DNA of 64,000 bases, taken from Cerrena zonata (taxonomy: Eukaryota > Basidiomycota > Agaricomycetes > Polyporales > Cerrenaceae). The position numbers were made by a program, and so were the translations under genes. The DNA lies in assembly GCA_038087015.1 (NCBI GenBank), contig JASBNA010000005.1, positions 1,550,001 through 1,614,000 on the forward strand. The letters are read 5' to 3'. Under the pieces are notes generated by a model. That model did no database searches. It was not told where the DNA came from and was given only the letters and a program-made list of their open reading frames with translations. Below, piece by piece: positions 22,828-33,830 of this stretch. Within the stretch, counting starts at the first letter, position 1. Each line of letters opens with the position of its first letter.

Positions 22828-22992
22828 CGTTTTTAGCATTATTATATCCTTAAATATACACTCTACTGACAAATCCTAGAACCTCATTAACAGCGGGTAG
22901 TAATATTCTTTGCGGTCAAGATACATTATGACCACAAGTATCACCAACATAAATATCAAGGTAAAACGGGACTCTAGAGTCTAGATTGACAT

Positions 22993-24091
22993 CTAATAAG
23001 AAGGCTCTGCGATCTTGAGTTTCCACTCCCATGCTGCGACAATCAATAATCAGCACATAATAATAACGCCAGCAGACACGACACTCACCTAATGAAATCG
23101 GTGGCAATGACTTCGACCTAGGTTTGGGTTGTGGGATAATGCCACAATGGCTTTCGTCCAGATGGCGCCAAAGCTCCGCTGGTCGACGGCTTTTGCAGGT
23201 ACTATACCAAGGCATGTCCATAACTGATTGTCGCGTCAAGATGACAGGAATGAACAGAGCACAGAGAAAGTTTGAGTGGAACGTGAAGTGTATAACTATC
23301 ATGCCGACACCATAGATATCTGGGTTGACATTTTGAGGTCGGAAGTTCTTATCTAGTTTGATAACCGTCAAGACGCGTCGAATGAGACGAAGTTCTTCGT
23401 ATGTTCTGTCGTAGGCGATAGCCTTGATACACGTATGGGTGCGTTCCATACACTTATCAGTAGGTTGTTCCGGGTGATATTCGAATTGAAGGTTCAGCGT
23501 ATTAGATATGTAGCCATCACAGTTGTCAAGGGTCCTCAGCATCGCTAGATATTCGTCAAGTAATTCTTGGCGGCTAGCTTCCATCCAGTTGTCAAAGACA
23601 GTACGGAAGGCCTGGACGTGTGTTCCTTGCGGAATGTTCTGCGTCTGAAGACTCTGCGCGAAACATTGATTGGGTTCACAGAATACGGTGATATCTTCTT
23701 GGTCACCAATTCCGGCAGGTAGATTCAGAGTACGGTCGCCCCCGGGCGTGAAGTTCAAGTTGATATGATTGCCATCTTCCGTGAGTACGGTGCTCAAATG
23801 CGTGAGCCACTCCCAGTCGGGTTGGTAGGTGGCCACATCTCGGGGCTCAGGCTACAGACCGTGACGATGTTCAGTAGAATGCTCCTGTATAGCAAGGGCC
23901 TGCAGACGTACCGTGTATTCGCCCCAGCCACATCCGGCGCAAACTCGAAGATAACCGCGAACTTGGCCAACTTCGTCGATATCGACCAGTTTGTGAGACG
24001 TGAGCGGACATTCGAGTTCGTCGTGACGATGAAACGCTCCATAGGACGCGTCGTAGAAGGGCAGCTCTTGTAGCGTGTTGTGGGTGGACAT
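22993..24091 (-). CDS. Uncharacterised protein, 298 residues
   Basis: Minus strand, exons 24091-23912, 23851-23311, 23223-23089 and 23033-22993, all phases consistent. The N-terminal exon has two CxxC-like or single Cys positions (DELECPLTS, RVCAGCGWGEY). The middle is a mixed alpha/beta region without a familiar motif (NFTPGGDRTLNLPAG, EELRLIRRVLTVIKL). The third exon has a Cys and two His (YSTCKSRRPAELWRHLDESH) reminiscent of a degenerate C2H2 finger, but the first Cys pair is absent. No signal peptide or membrane helix. Function unknown; agaricomycete-restricted proteins of this kind are common. Confidence 0.6.
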
Positions 24092-24482
24092 AAGAGAAAC
24101 TGAAACTTTAAATGGGGATACAAGACGAGGGGCGGGTCGAGTGAGTAGGTAGGCAAAGATGGGTTTCGGTTTAAAGGGATGTTTTCTTATATATTTGTAG
24201 GCACAATATGACCATTGACAGATGCCATGACAATGAAATGAAACGTGGTGTAGAGGCAATGTCAATATTGTCAATGTCAAAGTGGGACATGTGGGTCTCT
24301 TTGTTCAATGGAGTCTATCAAAGGGTAATTTATAGTATTGACGATGTTGCAGCAGGATAAATGTTTGAACAAGGTCAGAATGCGACCTCTCCCAATACTT
24401 TCTGAGATTACATGAGGATTCCGGAATAGAATCATAATAACAACCGGAATGACTTCAGTAGCAATTACGGACATTTACACCC

Positions 24483-25987
24483 TTATTCCTCCTGACCAGG
24501 GATAATGACATAAGGAGGAATGAGCATATCATTTGGTGGTATCTTGCCTATCACGCTCCTCAGCATGTTCAAGGCTTCCGTCGCACTTGGTCTCTGAACA
24601 GGATCATCGACCAGACTGATTAAAATATTGTCAATAGCAGGTATAGTTGTCTGCACCGATAGGAATATTAACATGTCAGCAGTCAGCATGTACGCGGTTT
24701 ACAAAATATATAACTTACCCTGTACGTATATGATCCAGTGAAGCAGTAACCAAACTGCCATACATCTTGCTTGAAAGCTGAGTAGGGCTGCCCTGAAGAG
24801 ACTTCGGGTGGGGCTGGTCGTCTCCATTTGTCACCGATTGACCCGCCAACGGGCACCCCAACACAAACACAGTCCTCGAGAGGCAAATCCTCCGGAAACA
24901 TGACTGAAACCTCAAAGTCTATTATATGAACTCTGGGTCGAGATGTGGCCACCGTCATGGTGCGCAATGATTCCGGGTGGTAATCAACTACAAAGTTCGA
25001 CCTATCTGCGTCCTATACCAAATGATCGTTATTAGCAAATATAGTAAAGAACGTGATGTGATGGAGGAAACTCACCCGATGCGCAATCTTGTGTTCGTGT
25101 AGAAATGCAAGTCCCTAAGTAGGTGATCTCAGCCAGGCAAATGAGTCTAGTGAGAACTACTGACTAACCTCTAGAGCTTGAAGGATCATGTCGACTACAT
25201 CACCTACCGAATTTTTGGGCCAGAACCCAAAAGCCCTTCCCATGTCATTCCCTGTCAAGGGAAACAGACCTAGGGTCACGTCCTCGAAGTTGATCGTGTC
25301 GAACATAGGCAGGGCATGGTTATTGCTCAGGAGAGCGAGCGGACCGGTTGCGATTTTCTTCAAAATCTTCAAGTGTTCAACGCCTTCAGCCCCTAGTCTA
25401 ATCGGCCTGACAGTGACGTCGTGACCATTTTTCATCCGAGCAATTCTAAACGTAGCGTTCTAGTGACAACTAATATTAATAAATATGAATGGCTTCTTGG
25501 GATATCAAATAGCGTACCATATATTGCGTGCCCGTAAGGTCGAGAGCAGTGCCAACATCGCTAACGTCATCTGCTAATGCACGACTTGGAGCAACATGCA
25601 CGTAGCCGTTTGGCATGCGCAGACTCCCTCCAGGAGACGAGAGTATTGAACAGCCACCGTACTCCCATTGCTCGAGCTCATGTTGTCTGAGGAGCGGATC
25701 CAACGTTTTCCAGATTGCCTCACTACCTGCGTCATCGATGTCCTCGCCCGGGATTCTCCATGATGCAAGGTTTTTTGGAAGCTGCATGTCGTGATTTCAG
25801 AGAACGGAATATTATTGGAAGTAAAAATGAAATTCACTTTGGCTCTTAGTCGCTTCGTATTCACGGGAGCCTTTAGCCATTTGAGACGTGAGTAACTTAT
25901 GGCCGACAATAGCACCACAGTTGTAGCTACTGATATGACGACAAGTGACTTCACTTGAACAGGAAAGGAACCAAAGCCCAGAGACAT
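24483..25987 (-). CDS. Membrane-anchored protein kinase-like protein (probable pseudokinase)
   Basis: Minus strand, six exons (25987-25838, 25781-25518, 25459-25169, 25114-25076, 25012-24719, 24650-24483) giving 401 residues. An N-terminal hydrophobic helix (SLVVISVATTVVLLSAISY) is followed by a linker and a divergent kinase fold. The catalytic-loop HRD is kept (KIAHRDADRSNF), but the DFG triad reads IDFEV, the expected glycine-rich loop is missing, and no convincing VAIK lysine is seen. Downstream motifs RPAPPEVSSG (APE-like), QDVWQFG and PVQRPSATEAL confirm the kinase C-lobe. This belongs to a large agaricomycete family; activity is doubtful. A fungal-type N-terminal anchor implies an ER or plasma-membrane location. 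Confidence 0.75.
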
Positions 25988-26327
25988 AGTTGAAAGCGTA
26001 AGAGTCTGAGATAATTATGAGGTCGTAATACGCCACATCAGCAACGGAGTTGAAACGTTGATATCTCGCGGGTAGATCTTGAGCTTGAGAAGCACGCTTT
26101 TTGAATAGAAGATAATCATCATCATTCAATAGTGTTAAACGTACGGGGCGTGGTACGGACAATAGTAATACTATGGCAGACAGAAGTAAGATGTCGCATA
26201 CATAAGTGAGAGGAGTAAATGGGAGAACAGTCCAGGTAAACATAACAACAAGGAGTGAAGATGTCAGATGAAGTAAAAGCGAGTACATCAACGAGTGTGT
26301 CCAGTGTATCATATCAAGATATCCCCA
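25988..26327. other. Region between two minus-strand genes
   Basis: A minus-strand frame at about 26000-26312 encodes hydrophobic stretches (LLLHLTSSLLVVMFTW, DILLLSAIVLLLSV) and could be an upstream exon or separate small gene, but no consensus splice joins it in frame to the kinase-like gene. Left unassigned. Confidence 0.35.
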
Positions 26328-29300
26328 TTAGAATAGACAGACAAAATTGCTTGGGAAGACGGTTCTCCCGGGTTGTCTTCGTGCCTCATCGAGCAGTTCT
26401 CCGCTCCACCACCCATCCTCAGGGGTATCAGTGACCGCAATAATATCACCCATTTGGAAATCGAACTCCTCTTCAATGGTAGCTTGATAATCGTACAAGG
26501 CTTTGACTGTCGTGGGACGCCGTCAGTATCACACTTTTCGAATTAGGATATCGAGATACTCACCATAGAATAGGACGCCCCTCCCATCCTCGGTATATTG
26601 TCCAGTAGGCGGCGGTTGTTGTGGGTTGCTTTGGCGTTGTTGCTGAGGTTGGGGAGATCTAGCAGGACTCGGTGCTCTCGGGTAACCACCTATCTGCTGA
26701 GGCTGACCGGGCTGAGGAATGACTTGGCCATTCGGGGGCTGACCGTAGTTCATATAAGCGTTCGGTGGTGCACCTGGAAGAGGTCCATTGGGAGCCGGAG
26801 CACCGTAATTCACAACAGGCTGAGGTTGATATCCACCATGTACAGGAGGTCCGTATTGTGAAGGTTCCGGTCCACGTTGTTGCTGTTGCTGTTGAATGTA
26901 CGAGGGACGAGGTGGTTGAGGTTGGTTCCCGACGGGTGGTGGGGGCTGCTGGTAGTTTGCAATGTAGCTTGGAGCGGGAGGTGGAGCACCATACGGAGGT
27001 TGAGTAGGAGGAGGGTAACTTGGAGTACGTTGAACAAGATGCTGTTGCTGTTGTTGTATTCCTTGTACTCCTGGTTGCGGAGGTGGAGGTGGTTGAGATG
27101 TAGGAGGTGGAGGTTGTTGTTGGATCGGTCTGTAACCAGGATGGCCGTACTGTTGATTCTTGTACCTATCCGCCATCGAATCCTCCACTACACGACCATC
27201 AGGTCCAAGGGCAATACCAACAGAGTTGGGACTAGTTGGCCGTTGCTGATGGGGCGAAACTTGAGGAATGGAGATAGAGCTCTGACGAGACGTATGAGAG
27301 GCGGGACTAGATGCCATGATAGACCCTGGAACAGGGGCTCTGTAACTGTTTCGTCTATTGTTACCACCTGCCTGCTGAATTTGTTGAGGACTTGCTCCCC
27401 TTGATTGAGGCATATAGGGTTGCGGACTAGTGCTACGACCTTGGGCACCAATACCGGCATGTCCATCGGTGCTGAGGCGACGATTCTGAGGTTGCTGGTT
27501 TGGTTGGCTAGTGGGACTGATAAAGCTTGTCCTACTTGCAGGACGACTGACAGACTTCCTTTCACCAGGCAGTGACTGCTCGTAATTGTCCAAGACGTTC
27601 CGGACATCCGCACTACCGGGTCGCGGAGCAGCTGGAACCATCATAACGGGGGAAGGAGCACGAGATGTTGGACGAGACATCGCTTCAGGTGGTGGTGCTC
27701 CAACTACGATCTCAGCTGAAAGTCTGTAATCTCTATTGGGTGGTCCTCCGCCTCGAGAACCAGGAGGAGGGGAAAGATTCCCGTTGGTGCGGGATGAAGC
27801 GCTTTGAGGACCTTGTTGGTTGTATTGCTGGCTCCTACGTACAGACCCAGAGTTCGAGGAACCCGCCGTGTTACGAAGTTGCTCCATTTGAATTGCAAGA
27901 GGATCATCATTTTGACCTACCCTAGAGGATCCAATGCCAGGACCGTTCTGAACAACGGACCCACGAGCCTGAGGATCCTTGGTCAAGTCTACCTCATAAG
28001 CTCGATCCCCAACCTTGAGCATAGTGGTAGTAGCTGCGTTGATGGGCTCAGCATGGGGATCTGGCGGCCGTACAGCGCCTGGGGGAGCTCCTAATGACGA
28101 AGCAGCACCGTTCACCGCATGTCCATTTGTCAGTTCTGATGGGTGAATGTAGCTTTGACGGGTGCTTGCTCGACTCTGTGATCGTCCCCTGCCGGTTTGC
28201 TGCGGGTCGGACATGCTCTCTGGTCGATGTCCTCCCCCAGCGCCCACACCGGTGATGTTAATCGGCTCAGGTTCGGGTTGAGGCTCTTCTGGCTCAGTGA
28301 ATTGAGTGGCAGGAGGACCTTGACGTTGAACAATACGGGTGAACTTAGCAGGTCGGGAGGATGCTCGTTGAGAGGAGGGCGGGACAGCGTCGGGATTGGC
28401 GTAGTTGACAAATTGAGGTGGGTCGGGGATAGCATTGCCTGTACCGTAGTCGCGAATAAAGTTTTCTATGTCACGTTCGGTATCCATTTGTTCAAGCTCT
28501 TGACGAAGTCGTTCGCAAGACTATCGAGCTGTGAGCCAACCCCTATCATATATGGGGAAATAATAACATACCTGGTCATCACTGACGCAAACAGTTGATA
28601 TGGCGTTGGCATACGCCCAGAGGTGGTCTCTCAAGAAGTCCAGTCGGTCCTCTTCTAGATCCTGGCATCTATCACAGTACTCTTTCCAGTCCCTCTCCCA
28701 CTCAGCAACGGTATCTTGGAAGGCGCGCGCGAAGTTGGCAAAGTCTCGCTCGTTTGCTTGAACCGTCTGACGGGCTCGTTCAAGCTTCTGCTGAATCTTC
28801 TCCAGGTCTCTTCCCTGTGAAAGGGTAGCTTGGGCTGTATAAGAGTTAATACGAAGGCAATCGCCTTCATATTTCTCCTTCGCTTTATTGACGTAACCCT
28901 CCCGTGTTTGTTTGGTTTTGAAAGCCTTTTCGATCACGGCTTGCCGAGTTCTCTTGTGTTCAACTTGTTTGTTCAAAAAGGAGGTTAAGGATGGTTCGAG
29001 ATTGTTCCTGATCTCGGTGGCTACTGTCATATGGTGCCCTGCTTGCCGGTCTGTCTCGAGACGGAGGGAATCCAAGCAAACCTTGGCTTCGCTGAAAGAC
29101 ACAAATCAACGAATGATACAAATTGAGTATATATCAGCATTGCGTACTTAATTTCATCTTTTCCCAGAGTAAATTGAGCAAGAGCTGACAATCGCCGCGC
29201 GTACTGCTCCTCGATTATAGCTCTGGTTGCGCAGTAGCCGAGGTTAGCCTGAGATGGGATACGATCCAGATCACTAAGCGACACACACCTCTCCTTCCAA

Positions 29301-29488
29301 AAGTTCTTGAGTTCCTCCATGGTTCGCATAGCCCCACGCATACGTGCAGAGAGGACGCTAAAGCCCCCATCGCCTGAGCCCCAGAAGGCATTGCAGAAGT
29401 CATTGGGTGAGCGGCCAGAGAACTCTGCGGGGTTCGCTCTAGTGAAATTTGATAGCGAGGTGGACGACGGCTGGCGCCGTGCGGTCAT
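26328..29488 (-). CDS. F-BAR and SH3 domain protein (Cdc15/Imp2/Hof1-like)
   Basis: Minus strand, exons 29488-29148, 29091-28572, 28520-26564 and 26506-26328, giving 998 residues. Residues about 30-300 are an F-BAR (FCH plus coiled coil): NDFCNAFWG, LKNFWKERCVSL, EEQYARRLSALAQ, then long helices (KLERARQTVQANERDFANF). Residues about 330-930 are a disordered Pro/Gln/Ser linker with polyglutamine-like runs (plus strand 26875-27130). The last exon is an SH3 domain with ALYDYQA, EEEFDFQMGDII, DGWWSGEL and VFPSNFV. This order is that of Cdc15/Imp2/Hof1, which bind curved membrane at the division site and recruit formins and septation factors through SH3. The assignment within that group is not decidable here. 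Confidence 0.88.
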
Positions 29489-30834
29489 TTCGTTAGCTCT
29501 GAGGACAACGTCAAGCTCGAGGTTGTGGTTGAGGGGAGAGCTGATATGGGGGTCGAGGGATGCTGTGCGTCTGGGCGTTTACAATGCTTGATTCGAAACA
29601 GCTTTCAAGTTCAATTCCGGTTTCTATCTGTTCTCTAACTTGATCTTGTTTGGTATCACTGGAATGTGTTCCCGGAGACCTTTCGTGACTAAGTCCTTTC
29701 TACACTGTGTAATAAAGTGAGCTTGTGCTTATGTGTTGTTTGCAATATCCACATCGGAGCGCCCGCTGGACCAGTATACTTCAAGTTACTATCGCGAAAT
29801 ACTTATAACATAGTCTCCTTTGCGGACCTCAGGAAAGTAAGACAGTCGTTACTTCCATTAGGGCTCATAACATTGGTTTTGACTTACTGACTACGCTATT
29901 GCAGAATAATGTACTCACATCTACCTCTCATTAATCATTACTCAAATCGGCATCTACCAGGTCCCCCAAAGAGCCCCAGAGCCGCTAGTATCATCAATGA
30001 TCATTCAGACATCTTCCAAAGCGGGTCACGCAGAACTGATCGACACCACAGGAGCACAGCATTGCAGTTTACTAAACAACACTGGTCCGGATGGTGGTGG
30101 CCGATGCCAAGGTGTGTGCGAGTGTATCTATAAATTCAAGACACTAATTTCTTCATTTCCGTAGGATACGCCTCATCAGGGTGTTTCATATACATCGGAC
30201 GCGATACTTTGACAAAATGGAAATTAACGTCTAATTTGAACATCCCTCACCGCATCTGGGCTCACAATCGTGATAATGAGATGCTGCTCCTTGACATCAT
30301 AACATACCGATATCGACGGATCCATGCAAGCAATTGTATATTTGCACTAGACGACCTTCAAAGTCCACGAGAAACGAACGTTCGTTGTCGTTCGGTGCAT
30401 GTCTCTATCTAACTTTGCGATGCGCAATGCGACGTTGAGTTGGTTTGATCCATCCTGTCAACCTGTTGACTATGACACTCGCAGAGATGAAGCTCGATTA
30501 TGGGCTGCAGAGATACGCTCTATAAGAGGAATTCGAGAAATATCAGGACGTCTATATAACATTCTTGTATGTATAATTTCTTTGTAGAGGTCTTATACTA
30601 TAGACGAAATTATCTTCGTCTATAGCGGCAAAGACCTATGCGCGACATTTATTTGCTTCTCATGTACCCTCATTCCCACCAAGCTTAAAGTCCAAACTTA
30701 CAACAATTCGAAATCATCATTGCGAGGAGGTAAAGAAGTAATTTTGGGAGCTCTCGTGGAAACAAGACTCACATAGTGAGTTCTTGGGTTCCTGAGGGTA
30801 ATACACCTACTACAGCATTTCAGTTACACCATAT
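29489..30834. other. Intergenic region, no gene recognised
   Basis: About 1.3 kb between the F-BAR promoter and arm B of the inverted duplication. Only short frames without known domains. A perfect hairpin at 30598-30625 is listed separately. Confidence 0.5.
30598..30625. repeat. Perfect 11-bp inverted repeat (hairpin)
   Basis: CTATAGACGAA at 30598-30608 and TTCGTCTATAG at 30615-30625 are exact reverse complements separated by ATTATC. It lies in intergenic DNA close to the outer border of arm B. No run of T follows, so it is not a typical terminator; significance unknown. Confidence 0.6.
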
Positions 30835-30845
30835 AATTTTTTTTC

Positions 30846-31861
30846 CTACCGGTACAATTGACTGCCAACGAGCAAAGTCAAGGGGTAATAGACAGTAACA
30901 CGAATTAAAGTTCGGGCCCTGGTACGCTCAGCATATCCTTTCTTGACTGCATCTAGAGCCAGCAATTTCTGACGCCAACTGAATAGCCAAAAGTGAGATG
31001 AGTGCGATGAGGTATATATAGCAAATACTTACGCGGCAACTGCTGGGAATTGGTCAATGCTGACGTCCTCACCTTGGAGCACGCCACTAATGACACTTTC
31101 GTTCCAACTATATCGATAATGCAATAAGCACAATTGAATCAATTTAGTGATAGGAAGGTTGGTAACGTACGGGATGAATGATAGATCAGCGATGGTGACC
31201 TTCCCTTCAACAAGCCATTCCTGCTTAGAGAGGACCGATTCGAGGACACCCCGTACACGAGCAATCTCGCTCTTGTAACGGTCCCGAGCAGACTCAACCT
31301 TTTCGGGATGGTAGTTCTTGAACCAAAAGTATTGTCCAAAGTAGGGGCTGGACGAAATTCAAGCATGTCAGCAATCTACATTCACCATCAGGAGAACGAT
31401 GGCTTACCCTTGACCAGACGCTTGGAAGAAAAGCCATTGGATGAGTCGGTATCTTTCGTCCGCGTCGGTGACGGTCAGCTTCTTCTCAGTGTCGTACTTG
31501 TCGACAATGTATAGGATGATAGCGTCAGACTCTCTGAGAGCCACGGTATAAGTTAGCACATGAGTGATAAGAAGAGGGTAGAATCGTTGCACCAAATAAT
31601 AAAGTCGTTGTTCTTGTGGTCGATCAAGGCAGGGATGCGACCATTAGGATTGAGCTTGGTGAACGCGTACTTCTTGAGGTCGCCGCTCTTAAAGTCGAGA
31701 TAGATGGTCTCGTAAGTGAGGCCGAGCTCTTCCAGCACGAACACAGCCTTCCTGCGAGTATCGTCAGCGGTATATCTAAGAAGAAATGGATGTACAAGAA
31801 CGTACCATCCGTTGGGACCAGCGGCGTGATTGTAAAGGGTGAATTGCTTTCCGTGAGACAT
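30846..31861 (-). CDS. Glutathione S-transferase, Ure2p-like (longer copy, arm B)
   Basis: Minus strand. Exons 31861-31806, 31751-31593, 31533-31408 and further exons down to a TAG at 30846-30848. The thioredoxin-fold half (MSHGKQFTLYNHAAGPNGW, LGLTYETIYLDF, NPNGRIPALIDHKN, ESDAIILYIVDKYD) and the helical half (RLIQWLFFQASGQGPYFGQY, EWLVEGKVTIADLSFIPW, YAERTRA) are all present. Such enzymes conjugate glutathione or act as peroxidases on toxic electrophiles in the cytosol. Two cautions: with canonical borders the second intron (59 bases, CTAAC branch site) joins TG to A, making TGA where the family has Trp before ESDA; and the C-terminus after ERTRAR differs from arm A and runs about 15 residues longer. 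It may be functional with an unusual splice, or freshly dead. Confidence 0.65.
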
Positions 31862-32858
31862 ATTTGAGTGATGAGAGTAATGTCGCAGTTTGGTCCCCTT
31901 TTATATGTTGTACAATCGTATGTCATTGCAATCCGTTGGACGGAGATCTTGCCTGTATAAGCAGTTTGAATTTTTCATGCAATGTAAACGCCAGAGCTGA
32001 CTACTCGCCAAAGGAATGTAGCTTAGAGCTGTCCTTCTAGCAGTAGTGTCGCGACACCATTGGTACAACCATAACAAAGGCTGACAAAGCACTGCCAGTG
32101 TCTGGTGTTATATTCTGCATAGAAGTGAGCCACTTATACATCACGAATGAACTCCCCTGCTCTGTGAATCACTGTGATTGACATTCCTAAGATTTCCAAG
32201 TCGAACATGAACATGTGGGAATTTCAAACATGCGAGTAGGCTACGGTTTGTTTGTGTCTGTTTACCAGTAGCATCGGCCTCGTTTCCCGATTTAGCTAGA
32301 GGTAAACTCTAAATCATGGCAAGAATACCCCTGATAGATCTATCGTACCTACTACCAGTGAGAAAAATATTGTCTCTCAATAATAACTACCGAAGTGCTA
32401 TGTTTTGTCCACGGCCTTGGTTCAGTTAAGCCCTTGGTCTGACTCTAGATCCTCAAGCTAGGGGCCTTCAACTTTCAAGTGCCGACGGGACCTGGAACAG
32501 CTAAAGCGAGACGAGTGACTCGCACCTTACCGATAAGTGTTCCGAATTCATCCCAGAGGAACCTTTGAATACCTTTATCTTATTCCATACAGTGAAACAT
32601 CGTGTCGACCTTTCGACAGAGAAGATGAATCATACACAAAGCAAGTGATATATCAGCCATAGTTGCTTTGTTGCCAACTCATCCCAGCTTAGAAAGCACA
32701 GGTTCAAAGACACTCTGCATTTAAGTTACTTCTATCTTTGTAGCAGAACGAAATCTCCTCGTGACAACCGTGTGAATTGGCTGGAGAACGGACCGAGGAC
32801 CCCATCAAATTGTATACCATATTGAAACACTAAGATCCGCCTTGTCCAGACACTATCT
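31862..32858. other. GST upstream region within arm B
   Basis: About 1 kb, nearly all alignable to arm A 11410-12458 in reverse. It carries the GST promoter with a TATA-like element (reverse complement of CCTTTTATAT near 31898-31907). The minus-strand frame around 32732-32914 is the counterpart of the arm A frame at 11330-11554, but the reading frame is not kept between arms. Confidence 0.5.
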
Positions 32859-33702
32859 ATGACTCCTAACCCTCTCAACTCCAATCCACGGAATACGTTC
32901 GCGTTCACGAACAACGCTCAAGGTACCCACCCCTAGACCGTCCAACTCCGGATAGCTGGGACAATTAACCTAGTCTCTGCTGGTGCATCGAAAGCCCCGT
33001 GTACATCCAAACCACAACGGAAACTTATTGTTCTCCCCTCCGCACCCAAGATTAACCCGCTACTCGAAGAGAGCATGGCTCTGGGACGGATATGGGCATG
33101 CGGGACACCAAGGGCGAGAAGACGAGCACTGGCAAGGAACAGAAAAAGAAGATAGACTACTTCCTCAATGATGATTCTATACCCAAAAGTAAATTCTTAT
33201 ATTTGGTTTGTTCGGCCGGGTCAATCACTGGTTACAGGACATGAAGAGTTCTGAACTTCTACAGCAGACTCCATATGCTTGCGTCGTGCTGGTTGCGTTC
33301 AGGACTTCCCACGTGTGAATACTCGCAAAGTCTACGTGCATTGGATCATACTCCTTTCAAACCGCAATCACTGCATGAAACGTAGATATCTTTAGAAGAA
33401 ACCTTATACTGGTACTCGGTACGTCTTCATATTACTTAAATTAAACTGATATGGGATTCTAGCGCGGTCTATACCTGTACAAGCGTGATATTCACGAGCA
33501 TCTTGAAGACATCGAAGGTGGACATCTGATTGTCACTGTACCCAAGGCAGTACTCAATCCTAGTACCACAGATACCCAATTTCTCTTTAGGGCGAGTATC
33601 GCTGCGGCGTGTCGGAGCTCGTGGCATGCATATAGGCCAAAGTCTGGTAACGGGTGTCGAACCCTCTACCCTCCTTGGACACGTATACGGACACGTATTT
33701 AA
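32859..33702 (+). other. Coding-like stretch, unidentified gene or remnant
   Basis: Several pieces read like protein but do not assemble cleanly: MTPNPLNSNPRNTFAFTNN from an ATG at 32859, then (after a possible intron 32923-32973) KLIVLPSAPKINPLLEESM, an overlapping frame with KKKIDYFLNDDSIP at about 33140-33190, and after another possible acceptor at about 33463 RGLYLYKRDIHEHLED and GGHLIVTVPKAVLN to a TAA at 33700-33702. The switch between frames in the middle suggests either missed micro-introns or decay. I recognise no family. The whole lies in the insert that separates the two halves of arm B. Confidence 0.3.
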
Positions 33703-33830
33703 GTTCTTTCTATTGGCTATGGCTAGATTTACACAGCATTATGGTGTAGGATTTTTGACATATCTTCTGTTCTGTATTAAGTTGATTCATTGGCTGATGC
33801 GGAGCAGTATTTGTTAACCCCAGTAAATAG

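Noticed and set aside
26000..26312. Hydrophobic N-terminal exon for the kinase-like gene
   Set aside because: It cannot be spliced in frame with consensus borders, and the gene already has an ATG followed by a membrane helix at 25987.
26877..27404. Plus-strand open frame opposite the F-BAR gene
   Set aside because: Shadow of the Pro/Gln-rich linker; its Leu/Arg/Trp-rich product is what reverse translation of CAA/CCA repeats gives.
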